A stretch of 64,000 nt of DNA from Shewanella algicola (GTDB taxonomy: Bacteria > Pseudomonadota > Gammaproteobacteria > Enterobacterales > Shewanellaceae): positions 1 through 64,000 of the forward strand of contig NZ_BMQI01000015.1 in NCBI RefSeq assembly GCF_014648035.1, written 5' to 3'. Every line of letters starts with the position of its first letter. The first letter of the stretch is position 1. Below the pieces are notes generated by a model, which searched no databases, was not told where the DNA came from, and worked only from the letters and a program-made list of their open reading frames with translations. The position numbers and the translations under genes are program-made. Positions 53,468 through 62,782 of this stretch are shown in pieces.

Positions 53468-53575
53468 AAAAATTGTTCACCATTAAGGGCAAAATATTTT
53501 GATTTAAAAAATGATAATACTAGCCAATACTCCAGTTGAAAATCTTTATATCTCATAATCTAGAAGGTATTAGCC

Positions 53576-54004
53576 ATGTCTCAGCAATCATTTGTTAATG
53601 CGAAACAAGCTATTGAAGCTCACGCCAATGGATCAAGCGACAGTTTCCGCTCTACTAAACGCTTCTATGATGACGCTAATTTCCCAAAAGGATTTAAGCG
53701 CTGCGGTGATTTTACTAGTAAGGAAGCCGACCTGCTTGAACAACACGGTCAAGCAATGAAAAATTTAGCTGACGGTACTCAGCTGCCTTGTAATGTAGAT
53801 GAAGACCAATTTGTACAGGTTTTACAAGGAAAAATGACACCATCAACGCCGTTGGAGTTGTTATGGGTTAAATATTGTCGCCTAGCCAAAGGTAAACCCT
53901 TTTATGCTGTAGTCGGGACTATCCATACCCCGACAAGTCCAAAGGTTGAAATTGAATTTGACGATGTTGAGGACGATTCAGTCGACAACGACGAATCTGA
54001 ATAA
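53576..54004 (+). CDS. maoP: MaoP (YifE, DUF413) macrodomain protein
   Basis: A 142-residue cytosolic protein. The DUF413 core is STKRFYDDANFPKGFKRCGDF (given in part), with FTSKEADLLEQHGQAMKNLA and LLWVKYCRLAKGKPFYAVVG; the C-terminal tail is very acidic. In E. coli MaoP with the nearby maoS site organises the Ori macrodomain. The AGAAGGTATTAGCC leader is a good ribosome site. Its adjacency to hdfR, conserved over a long evolutionary distance, suggests the DNA site is also kept in the gap. Confidence 0.93.
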   Translation: MSQQSFVNAKQAIEAHANGSSDSFRSTKRFYDDANFPKGFKRCGDFTSKEADLLEQHGQAMKNLADGTQLPCNVDEDQFVQVLQGKMTPSTPLELLWVKYCRLAKGKPFYAVVGTIHTPTSPKVEIEFDDVEDDSVDNDESE

Positions 54005-54067
54005 ATCGAGTTTCATTGTCTAAAACAACCGTTTACCAGCGGCAACATAAAATTAACATTCCATATT

Positions 54068-54099
54068 AAAAAGTAGAGTGCTTTTAGCTCTACTTTTTT
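54068..54099 (+). terminator. Intrinsic terminator of maoP
   Basis: The stem AAAAAGTAGAG / CTCTACTTTTTT with a nine-base loop lies about 65 bases after the maoP stop. Confidence 0.88.
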
Positions 54100-54449
54100 G
54101 TTTTTGTCATAAAATCGTCTATAAAACTCAATCCGTCAATACCCTGTCACCCTCACTACTCCTGAGTTTAGTCGCAAAAAGTTACTTTTAAGCCGTTAAG
54201 GTCAAACTATTGTGACAAACTATGATTTAACGCAATATCTAGACACAATTACTTCACATTTGGTTACAAAGTGCTAGTATATTGGCTGAACAGATTACCA
54301 TGTTTATTTTGCTTGATGTTTATGACAACACAATTTGATGGCCTACGCCTTGGCTATCGTTGCAAATAGATACATTCAGTCTCAAACACGGTAGCAGCAT
54401 CATATGAAGACGCATATCTTGTGATACAAAAATTAAATGCGGAGTTTCA
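54100..54449. other. Intergenic region before the outer-membrane protein gene
   Basis: 350 bases without a gene. Near 54230-54290 the stretch ATTGTGACAAAC...AGTGCTAGTATATT could hold a sigma-70 promoter, but I see no decisive match. ATGCGGAGTTTCA before the gene start is a normal ribosome site. Confidence 0.4.
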
Positions 54450-55361
54450 ATGATTAGACCTTTTTTTTATTTTGTTATTTTGGTGTTTTTTACTCCGACT
54501 GCATATGCAGCCAGTGACCACAATAACCATGCATCAACACAAATCGATACATACACCTTCGATATAGGTGTATTTTATGCTAACTCCGATTCAAACATTA
54601 TTGTCACCAACCCTAAAAACGGTGGCACCTTCCCCATTGATTTTGAAGATGAGTTTTTACTCGCAGAAGAACAATACTTACCTTATTTTGAATTCAAATA
54701 CGCCTTTAACCAACGCCATAATCTATACCTTGATTGGAAATCGTTAGATCGCCAAGCGGATAACAACTCCATCAGCCAAGATTTTATTCTTGAAGATATT
54801 GATGGCAAAGACTATCTCATAGAGGTAGGAGCCAAATTAAATACCGAATTAAACATCGATATTTTACGGATTGGCTATGGCTATGATGTATGGCAAGGAA
54901 CCAATTATTCTGTAGGGTTTTCTGTTGGATTACACACCATGTTCATCGAAACCTCATTTAAAGGCACGATTGGTACATGTATTCCTGGCACCGACTTAAC
55001 CAGCTTATGCAATAATGTTATAGACACTCCTGAGATCGTTGATGACAGCTTTACCGCCCCACTTCCCAATATTGGGATGTATGCTACCTATGAGTTATAT
55101 TCTGGGTGGGAGCTTTATGCCCATACACAATATTTTGCCATTGAATATGATGATGTAGACGGTTCATTGCTTGACGTACGTTTGGGGGTACAAGCTAAAT
55201 TTTGTGAAAATTGGTCACTAAAGTTTGCTTATAATTATTATGATGTCGACATTACCATTGAAAAAAAACGTAAACTTAACGACACCGAATTAAGAACCTT
55301 TGATTACAATATTACCTACAGTTTCACAGGCCCTATGTTTGCGGTCTCTTACGCGTTCTAA
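54450..55361 (+). CDS. Outer-membrane beta-barrel protein (Lpg1974/MOMP-like)
   Basis: A 303-residue exported protein with signal peptide MIRPFFYFVILVFFTPTAYA. The mature part has alternating strands with aromatic girdles (YLPYFEFKYAFNQRHNLYLDW, given in part) and ends TGPMFAVSYAF with terminal Phe, the barrel-assembly signal. Two Cys (CIPGTDLTSLC) could form a loop disulphide. The ligand is unknown. It is followed by a terminator and is separate from the diguanylate cyclase gene. Confidence 0.8.
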   Translation: MIRPFFYFVILVFFTPTAYAASDHNNHASTQIDTYTFDIGVFYANSDSNIIVTNPKNGGTFPIDFEDEFLLAEEQYLPYFEFKYAFNQRHNLYLDWKSLDRQADNNSISQDFILEDIDGKDYLIEVGAKLNTELNIDILRIGYGYDVWQGTNYSVGFSVGLHTMFIETSFKGTIGTCIPGTDLTSLCNNVIDTPEIVDDSFTAPLPNIGMYATYELYSGWELYAHTQYFAIEYDDVDGSLLDVRLGVQAKFCENWSLKFAYNYYDVDITIEKKRKLNDTELRTFDYNITYSFTGPMFAVSYAF

Positions 55362-55382
55362 GCATCCAGCTTTAGCACTAAT

Positions 55383-55404
55383 AAGCATCTAGGATGCTTT
55401 TTTT
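55383..55404 (+). terminator. Intrinsic terminator of the outer-membrane protein gene
   Basis: AAGCATC-TAG-GATGCTT followed by TTTTT, 22 bases after the stop. Confidence 0.88.
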
Positions 55405-55494
55405 GTGATCCGTTAAATGATAATGTCCTACTATACGCTTTATTATACCCCATCACTTTAATGTCTGTTCATAGCCCTGCTCACGAGGCACTTA

Positions 55495-56520
55495 ATGTCT
55501 AACACGTTATTGCAAACCGCTGCTGCTAATCTAAAAAGAGCGGTTCCGTTAATGCTCAAGTATAAAATCCCAACTACACCAACCAATTACGCGCTTTGGT
55601 ATGCATACGTTGGCGAGCAAAACCCATTATTAAATCAAGAACTCGATACCGCAATAAAACAAAATCAAACATGCTCTCCTGTTACCAGTGAATTGTTATA
55701 TCGAAAACATGTGGCCGATCCTGTTGAACTTGATGTACGTGACATGCGTAAAAATTTGGATGCCATGGTATGTGAATTGTCACAATCTCTCAGAGACACC
55801 AATTTAGACACTGAAACATTTCAAACTCAAATAGACAAAGACTTTAAAAAATTAAGTGATTTGGAAACCAAAGGGTTTTCGCTTGAGCAAGTTATTGGTG
55901 TTGTTAGAAGTATTGTAAAAGAGTCCTCTAGCATTCGTTCAAGTACAGAAAGCTTTACTGAGCAATTGCAAAAAGCTCAATCTGAAATTGACACATTAAA
56001 AACACGATTAGCTGAATCTGAAAAAGACATGCTATTTGATGCCTTAACCAATGTATTGAATCGACGCGCATTTAATCACGATATTGAAGCACAAATTGAT
56101 TTATCGCCAACAGGCACATGCTTGATTATCATCGATATAGATCACTTTAAAAACTTTAACGATACCTTTGGTCATCAACTGGGAGACTTAGTCTTAAAAA
56201 CGGTTGCAAAAAGAATCCAGGAAGCGTGTCGCGATGGAATTAAGCTGTATCGTTTCGGTGGTGAAGAGTTTGCGATTATTGTGCCAAGTAGCCAACTGAG
56301 AGTAGCAAGACAGCTAGCAGAAGGGATCCGTAGAGCACTGGAAAAACTCAGTGTGAAAGACCGTCGTAGCGACAAAGTGATTGACTCGATTACGGCTTCA
56401 TTTGGTGTCGCAGAGTGGAAACCCAAACAAAATGTGGGTCAATTAATTGAAGCGACTGACAAGTTATTGTATGAGGCAAAACGCCTTGGCCGTAATCGTG
56501 TCATGCCAATCTCAAGTTAA
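55495..56520 (+). CDS. GGDEF diguanylate cyclase with helical sensor region
   Basis: A 341-residue cytosolic enzyme. Residues 1-~165 are helical with long coiled coils and no membrane segment; the first part (PLMLKYKIPTTPTNYALWYA) resembles the N-terminal domain of diguanylate cyclases related to DgcP/ YeaJ-like polar cyclases. The GGDEF domain (~175-338) has DALTNVLNRRAFN, IIIDIDHFKNFNDTFGH and the active RFGGEEFAII. The inhibitory RxxD site is RDGI here, so product inhibition may be lost. It makes cyclic di-GMP, likely relevant to curli and biofilm control. Confidence 0.92.
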   Translation: MSNTLLQTAAANLKRAVPLMLKYKIPTTPTNYALWYAYVGEQNPLLNQELDTAIKQNQTCSPVTSELLYRKHVADPVELDVRDMRKNLDAMVCELSQSLRDTNLDTETFQTQIDKDFKKLSDLETKGFSLEQVIGVVRSIVKESSSIRSSTESFTEQLQKAQSEIDTLKTRLAESEKDMLFDALTNVLNRRAFNHDIEAQIDLSPTGTCLIIIDIDHFKNFNDTFGHQLGDLVLKTVAKRIQEACRDGIKLYRFGGEEFAIIVPSSQLRVARQLAEGIRRALEKLSVKDRRSDKVIDSITASFGVAEWKPKQNVGQLIEATDKLLYEAKRLGRNRVMPISS

Positions 56521-56560
56521 ACGATAAAGGTCTTATTGAACGCTAAAAAGCTCAGCGTTG

Positions 56561-56824
56561 TATACCCAAACAACCTGAAGATGCACGATTTCAGCAAGAA
56601 TTTACACGCGTTTAGACAAGGCATTGATTGCGGGTAATGGTTATTCCCTTTCCAAAATAAATAACGCAGCATAAACGCGTGTAAAACTTGCCCTTTGGGA
56701 GTCTCACCGAGATTCCACTACGTTGTTACGTTAACTTATAAGGTACCTACATTACCGCATTACCGCCTAGTATTGAAAACACGGTGAAGCTCTGAAACAC
56801 GGAGCTTCAAGTTGATTGGGTATA
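56561..56824. mobile_element. 264-bp MITE-like element B
   Basis: The terminal inverted repeats TATACCCAAACAACCTGAAG (56561-56580) and its complement at 56805-56824 match at 18 of 20 positions. The inside has GTAATGGTTATTCCCTTTC, close to GTAATGGTTGTTCCCTTTC of element A, and an ACACGCG...CGCGTGT pair (56606-56693). It has no coding frame. It lies downstream of the cyclase and bioD genes, which converge on it, and the whole 56521-56873 gap is little else. Confidence 0.8.
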
Positions 56825-56873
56825 ATCAATCATTATGATGAAAACAGCGCTGAGCTTTTTATTAATTTATTCA

Positions 56874-57608
56874 TTATTGAGGTAATTGCAGATATCTTGC
56901 TGCATTTTCGGCGCTCGGATTAGCAAGGTGTGGCACATAACCTAATAATGGCGCTTGCATCATCTGCTGCAAACTTTGCAAGTTGTCGTCAATAAACGCC
57001 ATGTCGGCATCCACCTGATTTGCTACCCAACCTGCAATACTCACCCCATCGGCTAGTAGCGCTTCTTGCGTTAACAACGCATGATTTAAGCAGCCAAGTT
57101 TCATCCCCACCACCAGAATGACTTCAAGTGTCGTGTTTTTCGTTACAGCATGAGTTAATTGAACACTATTGCCATAAGTGGATGTCTCTTGTTGAAGCGT
57201 AGTCTGTAATAATTTAACCGTATCAGATAGGTACTCGCCATTACCTAACGGTAAACGCCAGCCACCAGCCCCTTCAATCAAAGCAAAGTCGGCATTGACC
57301 ATTGCCGGATTGAGCATTGAATCAAACACGCCTTGCGCACTTAACGCGGTATTGACCTGCGATGCGGCTATATGAGGCGCAATTGCGGGCTCAAAACTGA
57401 TTGGGTTAATCTCTTGATAAGCGAGCCCCATATTAGATTGCGCCATTAACATCAGCGCATCACTATTGCGCAAGCCATCTTCGGTCACGTCACAACCTGA
57501 AGCAATGGGTTTAAACCCGCATTTATGCCCCGTTGCTTTTGCTAACAATGCGGCGGAGATTAAGGTTTTACCGCTATCGGTGTCGGTTCCGGTGACAAAA
57601 TACAACAT
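56874..57608 (-). CDS. bioD: Dethiobiotin synthetase
   Basis: A 244-residue cytosolic enzyme. The P-loop YFVTGTDTDSGKTLISAALL begins at residue 3, with the metal and substrate segment GFKPIASGCDVTEDG and FALIEGAGGWRLPLGN (~105-120). It closes the ureido ring using CO2 and ATP. It is last in bioBFCD, 4 bases after bioC. Confidence 0.95.
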   Translation of the reverse strand: MLYFVTGTDTDSGKTLISAALLAKATGHKCGFKPIASGCDVTEDGLRNSDALMLMAQSNMGLAYQEINPISFEPAIAPHIAASQVNTALSAQGVFDSMLNPAMVNADFALIEGAGGWRLPLGNGEYLSDTVKLLQTTLQQETSTYGNSVQLTHAVTKNTTLEVILVVGMKLGCLNHALLTQEALLADGVSIAGWVANQVDADMAFIDDNLQSLQQMMQAPLLGYVPHLANPSAENAARYLQLPQ

Positions 57609-57612
57609 ACTG

Positions 57613-58383
57613 TTAGCCCCTTTTAGCGCGGATAAACGCGATTTGATACGTTAAAGGAATGCCTTTTTCTGTACGCAGCGTGTTGGCTAATTCAACTCGT
57701 TGTTGCCATTGCTGCTTTTTTAACACTGGTCTGGTCGGGTTATGTTGATGCTGAGCAAATGATGCCCCAACCCCTTTAATGGAATACAACAGGCTACGTA
57801 AATCATCAAAATAGACTTGAATACTTTCAAGTTTAATATCAATACTTTGCCATGTATCGCCCTGAATTTGAGATGACATAAATGCTTGTTTTAATGTCGA
57901 AACGGAATTGAATTGATTGACATGAAAACCTAAGGTTGTTAACTCCGCTAAACTGCCATCTGCCACAATACTCAAATGACACTCACCATTTGGGCGTAAC
58001 ACGCGCTGAAACTCACAAAACGCTTGAGGCAATTTGGGGCACCACTGTAATGCCAAATTAGAATAAATGCTGTCAACAGACGCTGTTTGTAACCCCAAGG
58101 CTTGGGCATCACTACACAAAGGCAAATAGTCTGTAAATTGTTGGGTTAACTCAGTGAGCATCCCATGGGCAATATCGACTGCAACAATCTGATTAATGGA
58201 ATTAAATGCGCCAAAATCAGTACCAGGCCCAGCACCCACATCCAATAACGTACCGGTTAAATTTGCTTGCTGTAACAATTTTTGCGCACTTAAGCGTTGC
58301 AATACATCATGCTGTTTGTATTGGCTTGCCGCGGTTGAAAACTTATTGGCCAGTGGATTATCTAACGTCATGAGGTTGCTCAT
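57613..58383 (-). CDS. bioC: Malonyl-ACP O-methyltransferase BioC
   Basis: A 256-residue SAM-dependent methyltransferase. TLLDVGAGPGTDFGAF (~41-56) is the SAM loop and VDSIYSNLALQWCPKLPQAF (~100-119) carries the typical NLALQW post-motif. It methylates malonyl-ACP so that the fatty-acid enzymes can build the pimeloyl chain, which links it to the fab cluster in this window. No bioH is seen nearby, so the esterase must be elsewhere. It lies 18 bases after bioF. Confidence 0.93.
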   Translation of the reverse strand: MSNLMTLDNPLANKFSTAASQYKQHDVLQRLSAQKLLQQANLTGTLLDVGAGPGTDFGAFNSINQIVAVDIAHGMLTELTQQFTDYLPLCSDAQALGLQTASVDSIYSNLALQWCPKLPQAFCEFQRVLRPNGECHLSIVADGSLAELTTLGFHVNQFNSVSTLKQAFMSSQIQGDTWQSIDIKLESIQVYFDDLRSLLYSIKGVGASFAQHQHNPTRPVLKKQQWQQRVELANTLRTEKGIPLTYQIAFIRAKRG

Positions 58384-58401
58384 TGATCCAAATTAATATC
58401 G

Positions 58402-59589
58402 TTACAATGTCTGTAAAGGTGCTGATGTGTTTGTGTCTGCATCAATGTGATTCATCAGCGATGCGAGTGCAGCAACCAAGGCGCGAATATCGTCAGCCTG
58501 GTGCTGAGCATTGAGGGTGATCCGTAATCGCGCTTGCCCCTTAGGCACAGTAGGCGAACGTATTGCCCCCACCAAAAAACCTTGCTGAGTTAACTGTTTA
58601 GCAATAGCAATCACACGTTGATTATCACCAACCATAATCGGTTGGATAGCCGTTAACGATTCAGTTAACGGTAATTGATGTTGTGTAGCGACCTGCCTAA
58701 ATAGTGCGATATTGGCCAACAGTTGGGTTAACAATCGCGGATGCGAATATTGCCAATTAATCGCCGCTAATGCTAAATGAGCATTAGCAGGAGATAACGC
58801 CGTTGAGTAGATATATTCCCGCGTTGTCGCCACCAGATAATCAATGACATCTTGAGAGGCTAAAATCGCCGCTCCCTGGCAACCTAATGCTTTGCCAAAG
58901 GTGACCACTTGAATATCGACTTTGCCTGCATTAACTAAGTCATTCGGTAACACACCAAAGCCGTGAGCATCATCAACAATCAACCAGCAATGATGCTCGC
59001 GACATAAATGCGAAAGTTCAGTGATTGGCGCAGTATCACCGTCCATGCTAAAAACGCTTTCAGTCACTACAGCGCAGCCTGGGTTGCGCTCAATCGCCCT
59101 CGCGGCGCTACTAAGATCATTATGTAAAAAACGGCTAATTTTACATTGGCTGTCTTTCAAACCATCAATCACAGATGCATGCACTAATTTGTCTGCAATC
59201 ACTGTGTCATCAGCATTAAATAGTGTTTTCATCAAGGCGCTATTGGCGCTAAAACCTGAGCTAAATAACATGCACGCCTGGTGACCCGTTAGCTCACATA
59301 AACGTTGTTCAAGCTGTTGATGGGCAACACTGTAACCACTGACTAACGGCGATGCCCTACTGCCTACGCCATATTGCTGCGCCCCTTGATAAAGGGCCTG
59401 AGCTAACGCGGGTTCTTGAGATAAGCCAAGATAATCATTATGGCTAAAATCAATCATCTTGGTTTGCGAAACAAGCCCGTTAACTCGCCTTTGACGTAAA
59501 AGGCCCGTCGTGTGTAATTGCGCAAGCGTATTATTGATCCGCTGAGCGAGTGGATGGTTATCCTTTACTGACAGGTCTGATTTTGCCAT
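58402..59589 (-). CDS. bioF: 8-amino-7-oxononanoate synthase
   Basis: A 395-residue PLP enzyme. Family blocks are DFSHNDYLGLSQEPALAQAL (~48-67), GSRASPLVSGYSVAHQQLEQ, the cofactor Asp in WLIVDDAHGFGVL (~204-216) and Lys in VVTFGKALGCQGAAIL (~234-249). It condenses pimeloyl-ACP with alanine. It lies 6 bases after bioB. Confidence 0.95.
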   Translation of the reverse strand: MAKSDLSVKDNHPLAQRINNTLAQLHTTGLLRQRRVNGLVSQTKMIDFSHNDYLGLSQEPALAQALYQGAQQYGVGSRASPLVSGYSVAHQQLEQRLCELTGHQACMLFSSGFSANSALMKTLFNADDTVIADKLVHASVIDGLKDSQCKISRFLHNDLSSAARAIERNPGCAVVTESVFSMDGDTAPITELSHLCREHHCWLIVDDAHGFGVLPNDLVNAGKVDIQVVTFGKALGCQGAAILASQDVIDYLVATTREYIYSTALSPANAHLALAAINWQYSHPRLLTQLLANIALFRQVATQHQLPLTESLTAIQPIMVGDNQRVIAIAKQLTQQGFLVGAIRSPTVPKGQARLRITLNAQHQADDIRALVAALASLMNHIDADTNTSAPLQTL

Positions 59590-59595
59590 GGCTAA

Positions 59596-60648
59596 TTACA
59601 GTGCAGCTGCATCATAAAATTGCTTGGTAGACTTATCTTGCTTAGCACTGGCCTGAGCAAGTAATGCACTGTCAGATTCAATATTGGCTTGTGGCCCCTG
59701 CTCTGGGTGTAAACCCAAACGACGGAACAACGTCATGTCATCGTTTTCTTCTGGGTTTGGCGTAGTCAATAACTTACAGCCGTAAAAAATCGAATTGGCA
59801 CCGGCAAAGAAACACATTGATTGTAATTCATCGCTCATGTTTTCACGCCCAGCAGATAAACGTACCCGCGACTTAGGCATCAAAATACGTGCTACCGCAA
59901 TGGTGCGCACAAATTCAAGTGGGTCAAGATCATCTAACTTTTCAAACGGTGTACCTGCAACTTTCACTAACATATTGATAGGCACTGAATCTGGATGATG
60001 CTCTAAATTGGCTAACTGTTGCAGTAAACCGGCGCGGTCAGTGGCTTGTTCTCCCATACCGACAATACCACCAGAACACACTTTCATGCCTGAGGCGCGT
60101 ACATTCGATAAGGTATCTAAGCGGCTTTGGTAGGTTCGCGTGGTAATCACATCGCCATAGTATTCTGGAGAGGTATCGAGGTTGTGGTTGTAATAGTCTA
60201 AACCCGCATCGGCAAGTTGGTCGGCTTGTTCAGATGACAACATACCTAAGGTCATGCAAGTTTCCATGCCTAAGGCACGCACATCTTTAACCATTTGGGT
60301 TAAATACGGCATGTCTTTGTCGCGCGGGTTACGCCAGGCTGCACCCATACAAAACCGTGATGCACCTGCGGCTTTAGCACTTTTAGCCTCTGTTAATACT
60401 TTTTCAATTTCAAGTAGACGTTCTTTCTCAAGCCCGGTGTCATACCGCGCGCTTTGAGGACAGTATTTACAATCCTCAGGGCATGCACCGGTTTTAATCG
60501 ATAAAAGACGACTGATCTGCACTTCGTTAGGATCAAACGTTTCACGATGAATACTGTGGGCTTTAAACAATAAATCATTCATCGGCAATGCAAACAATGC
60601 TTCGATTTCTGCTTTTTGCCAATCGTGACGAACTTCAGCTAACGACAT
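59596..60648 (-). CDS. bioB: Biotin synthase
   Basis: A 350-residue radical SAM enzyme. The [14 protein letters not shown] motif (~54-67) binds the [4Fe-4S] cluster. The later blocks [20 protein letters not shown] and [19 protein letters not shown] bring further Cys ligands of the [2Fe-2S] cluster, with [16 protein letters not shown] (Arg ligand). It inserts sulphur into dethiobiotin. It is the first gene of the operon, divergent from bioA. Confidence 0.97.
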   Translation of the reverse strand: MSLAEVRHDWQKAEIEALFALPMNDLLFKAHSIHRETFDPNEVQISRLLSIKTGACPEDCKYCPQSARYDTGLEKERLLEIEKVLTEAKSAKAAGASRFCMGAAWRNPRDKDMPYLTQMVKDVRALGMETCMTLGMLSSEQADQLADAGLDYYNHNLDTSPEYYGDVITTRTYQSRLDTLSNVRASGMKVCSGGIVGMGEQATDRAGLLQQLANLEHHPDSVPINMLVKVAGTPFEKLDDLDPLEFVRTIAVARILMPKSRVRLSAGRENMSDELQSMCFFAGANSIFYGCKLLTTPNPEENDDMTLFRRLGLHPEQGPQANIESDSALLAQASAKQDKSTKQFYDAAAL

Positions 60649-60702
60649 GGATCTTTCCTTTATTTTGATTTTCTGTTGGCTAGGATACCCTGAGCCCGTA
60701 AA

Positions 60703-60735
60703 CTGTCAACGCAGCGAACACTTCGCCCTTTACAA
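60703..60735. promoter_or_regulatory. Candidate BirA operator between bioB and bioA
   Basis: CTGTCAACG and CCTTTACAA are separated by 15 bases and compare with the BirA dyad TTGTAAACC-N15-GGTTTACAA at 6 and 7 of 9 positions. It lies in the 114-base divergent gap, 55 bases from bioB and 28 from bioA. The site is imperfect but in the expected place. Confidence 0.5.
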
Positions 60736-60762
60736 GCGGTCAAAAAGCGAGCACCTATAATT

Positions 60763-62097
60763 ATGACACTTTCAAACACAAATACCACAATCGATTATAC
60801 TTTTGATCAGCAACATATTTGGCATCCTTATACCTCTATGACCCAGGCCCTGCCTGTGTATGGTGTGGTTTCTGCTCAAGGTTGCGAGTTGACGTTAGAC
60901 AGTGGCGAAGTATTAATTGATGGCACCAGTTCATGGTGGTCATGTGTCCATGGTTATAGTCATCCGACCATTTTAGCGGCCATGCAACAGCAACTTTTAA
61001 GCCTAAGCCATGTGATGTTTGGCGGCATTACCCACCAGCCAGCTATTGAAGTGTCAAAACGCCTAGTGCAAATGACCAGCGCTAATTTAACCAAAGTATT
61101 TTTGGCCGACTCAGGCTCTATTGCCGTTGAAGTGTCCCTAAAGATGGCGCTGCAATATTGGCAAGGTCGCAATAAACCGCAAAAACAGCGAATTATGACG
61201 GTTAAAAGTGGTTATCATGGCGATACTTTTGCCGCCATGAGTGTGTGCGACCCAGACGGCGGCATGCACACCATGTTTGGTAATAATGTCACTAAACAAG
61301 TGTTTATCCCCGCGCCAACATCGAAATTTAATGAGCCACTCAATCAAACCGATAGTAATACCTTAGAGCATGCATTTAGCCAACATCATCAAGACATTGC
61401 CGCGGTGATTATCGAACCGATTATGCAAGGTGCAGGCGCAATGCGTTTTTACTCGCCGGCTTATTTAAGCAAACTTCGCCAACTGTGCGACCATTATCAT
61501 GTACTGCTGATTTTAGATGAAATTGCCACCGGCTTTGGCCGCACCGGAACATGCTTTGCTTATGAGCACGCTAACATTGAAGCGGATATTTTATGTGTAG
61601 GTAAGGCGCTTACTGGCGGTTACATTAGTTTAGCCGCAACCCTGTGCAGTGATGAAGTAGCCAGCGGCATTAGTGACTCACCAGCAGGCGTGTTTATGCA
61701 CGGCCCGACGTTTATGGGCAATCCATTAGCCTGCGCGGCTGCCACTGCCAGTTTAGATTTATTGCTTCAAGGTGACTGGCAACAACAAGTCAGCGCCATT
61801 GAAGCCCAACTTAAACAAGAGCTCGCCAGTGCCACTGATTTAGCCCAAGTACAAGATGTACGTGTATTAGGCGCCGTTGGGGTGATTGAAATGGTGAGCA
61901 GCGTCAATACCGCACAATTACAACAAGCGTTTGTTGACCTTGGGGTCTGGGTAAGGCCGTTTAATAAATACATTTATATTATGCCGCCTTACACGATTAG
62001 TGCTGCGCAACTGACGCAACTCACCTCAGCAATGGTAAGCGTTGCAGGCAGTATTGCAGATAGCGGCAACAAACAGCAATTTATTAGCCACGGCTAA
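60763..62097 (+). CDS. bioA: Adenosylmethionine-8-amino-7-oxononanoate aminotransferase
   Basis: A 444-residue PLP aminotransferase. HIWHPYTSMTQALPVYGVVS (~18-37), the GSSWWSCVHGYSHP-type segment TSSWWSCVHGYSHP, the cofactor Asp in LLILDEIATGFGRTGTCFAY (~249-268) and the Lys in ILCVGKALTGGYISLAATLC. It uses SAM as amino donor to form diaminopelargonate. It is transcribed alone in the + direction; its stop overlaps the end of the argP remnant by a few bases. Confidence 0.96.
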   Translation: MTLSNTNTTIDYTFDQQHIWHPYTSMTQALPVYGVVSAQGCELTLDSGEVLIDGTSSWWSCVHGYSHPTILAAMQQQLLSLSHVMFGGITHQPAIEVSKRLVQMTSANLTKVFLADSGSIAVEVSLKMALQYWQGRNKPQKQRIMTVKSGYHGDTFAAMSVCDPDGGMHTMFGNNVTKQVFIPAPTSKFNEPLNQTDSNTLEHAFSQHHQDIAAVIIEPIMQGAGAMRFYSPAYLSKLRQLCDHYHVLLILDEIATGFGRTGTCFAYEHANIEADILCVGKALTGGYISLAATLCSDEVASGISDSPAGVFMHGPTFMGNPLACAAATASLDLLLQGDWQQQVSAIEAQLKQELASATDLAQVQDVRVLGAVGVIEMVSSVNTAQLQQAFVDLGVWVRPFNKYIYIMPPYTISAAQLTQLTSAMVSVAGSIADSGNKQQFISHG

Positions 62098-62782
62098 TCA
62101 AACTCAGCCAATACTTGCTGGGCATGGGATATGATCGCGTCAGAGACTTCTTTATAAATTCCCTTGAGTAAAATCCAATGGTGCCAATACAGTGTCTCTT
62201 CAATGACTTTATCAGGCAGGATCTGCACTAATTAGCCATTGGCGAGCTCATTGCTAACTTGTAATTGTGACGCTAAACAATAAGCAGCGCCGTGTTTAGT
62301 CATATCAATGAAGGCTTCTGATGAGCGCACGGCGTGCAGTGGGTATTGGCCTTCTTCTAAACCAAAGTGTTGCTCAATAAAACGGGTGTGCATATTGTCT
62401 TTATGATCAAAGGCTATCCCTGGCACTCGCATTAATGTTTGCGTATTTATCCCATCACAAAAGTAACGTTCAACAAACTCTGGCGTCGCAACAACAATAT
62501 AATTAATCTTGCCTAATCGTGTTAACAGGCCCCCTTTTATCGCCACATCGTATACCGCAATGGCTCCAAGTGACTGACCATCTTTGAGTCGGTCGAGGGT
62601 GCGTTCCTCATCTTCAATCAATAAATTGACTTCTAATAGATGCTTTTTAATTAAAGGGCAATCGCCGGAATAAGCCAGGTCGCCAGAGAATCGACATTGG
62701 TGGCAATATGCAATGTTAACGGGGTTAATGGCGCATTAGGCATCACACTTGGCAGTAATTCCGTCTCTAGCTGCACGACTTG
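62094..62782 (-). pseudogene. argP: Remnant of LysR-type regulator ArgP (IciA)
   Basis: Only the substrate-binding domain is left. It begins QVVQLETELLPSVMPNAPLT near 62782, continues LHIATNVDSLATWLIPAIA, then shifts frame before PLIKKHLLEVNLLIEDEERT. It goes on through YIVVATPEFVERYFCDG and FDHKDNMHTRFIEQHFGLEE to ELANG. There a TAA interrupts (62232-62234), after which LVQILPDKVIEETLYWHH runs to a TAG at 62094. The DNA-binding domain (about 70 residues) is missing. The gene had one frameshift, one stop and a 5' deletion, so it is dead. Confidence 0.88.
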
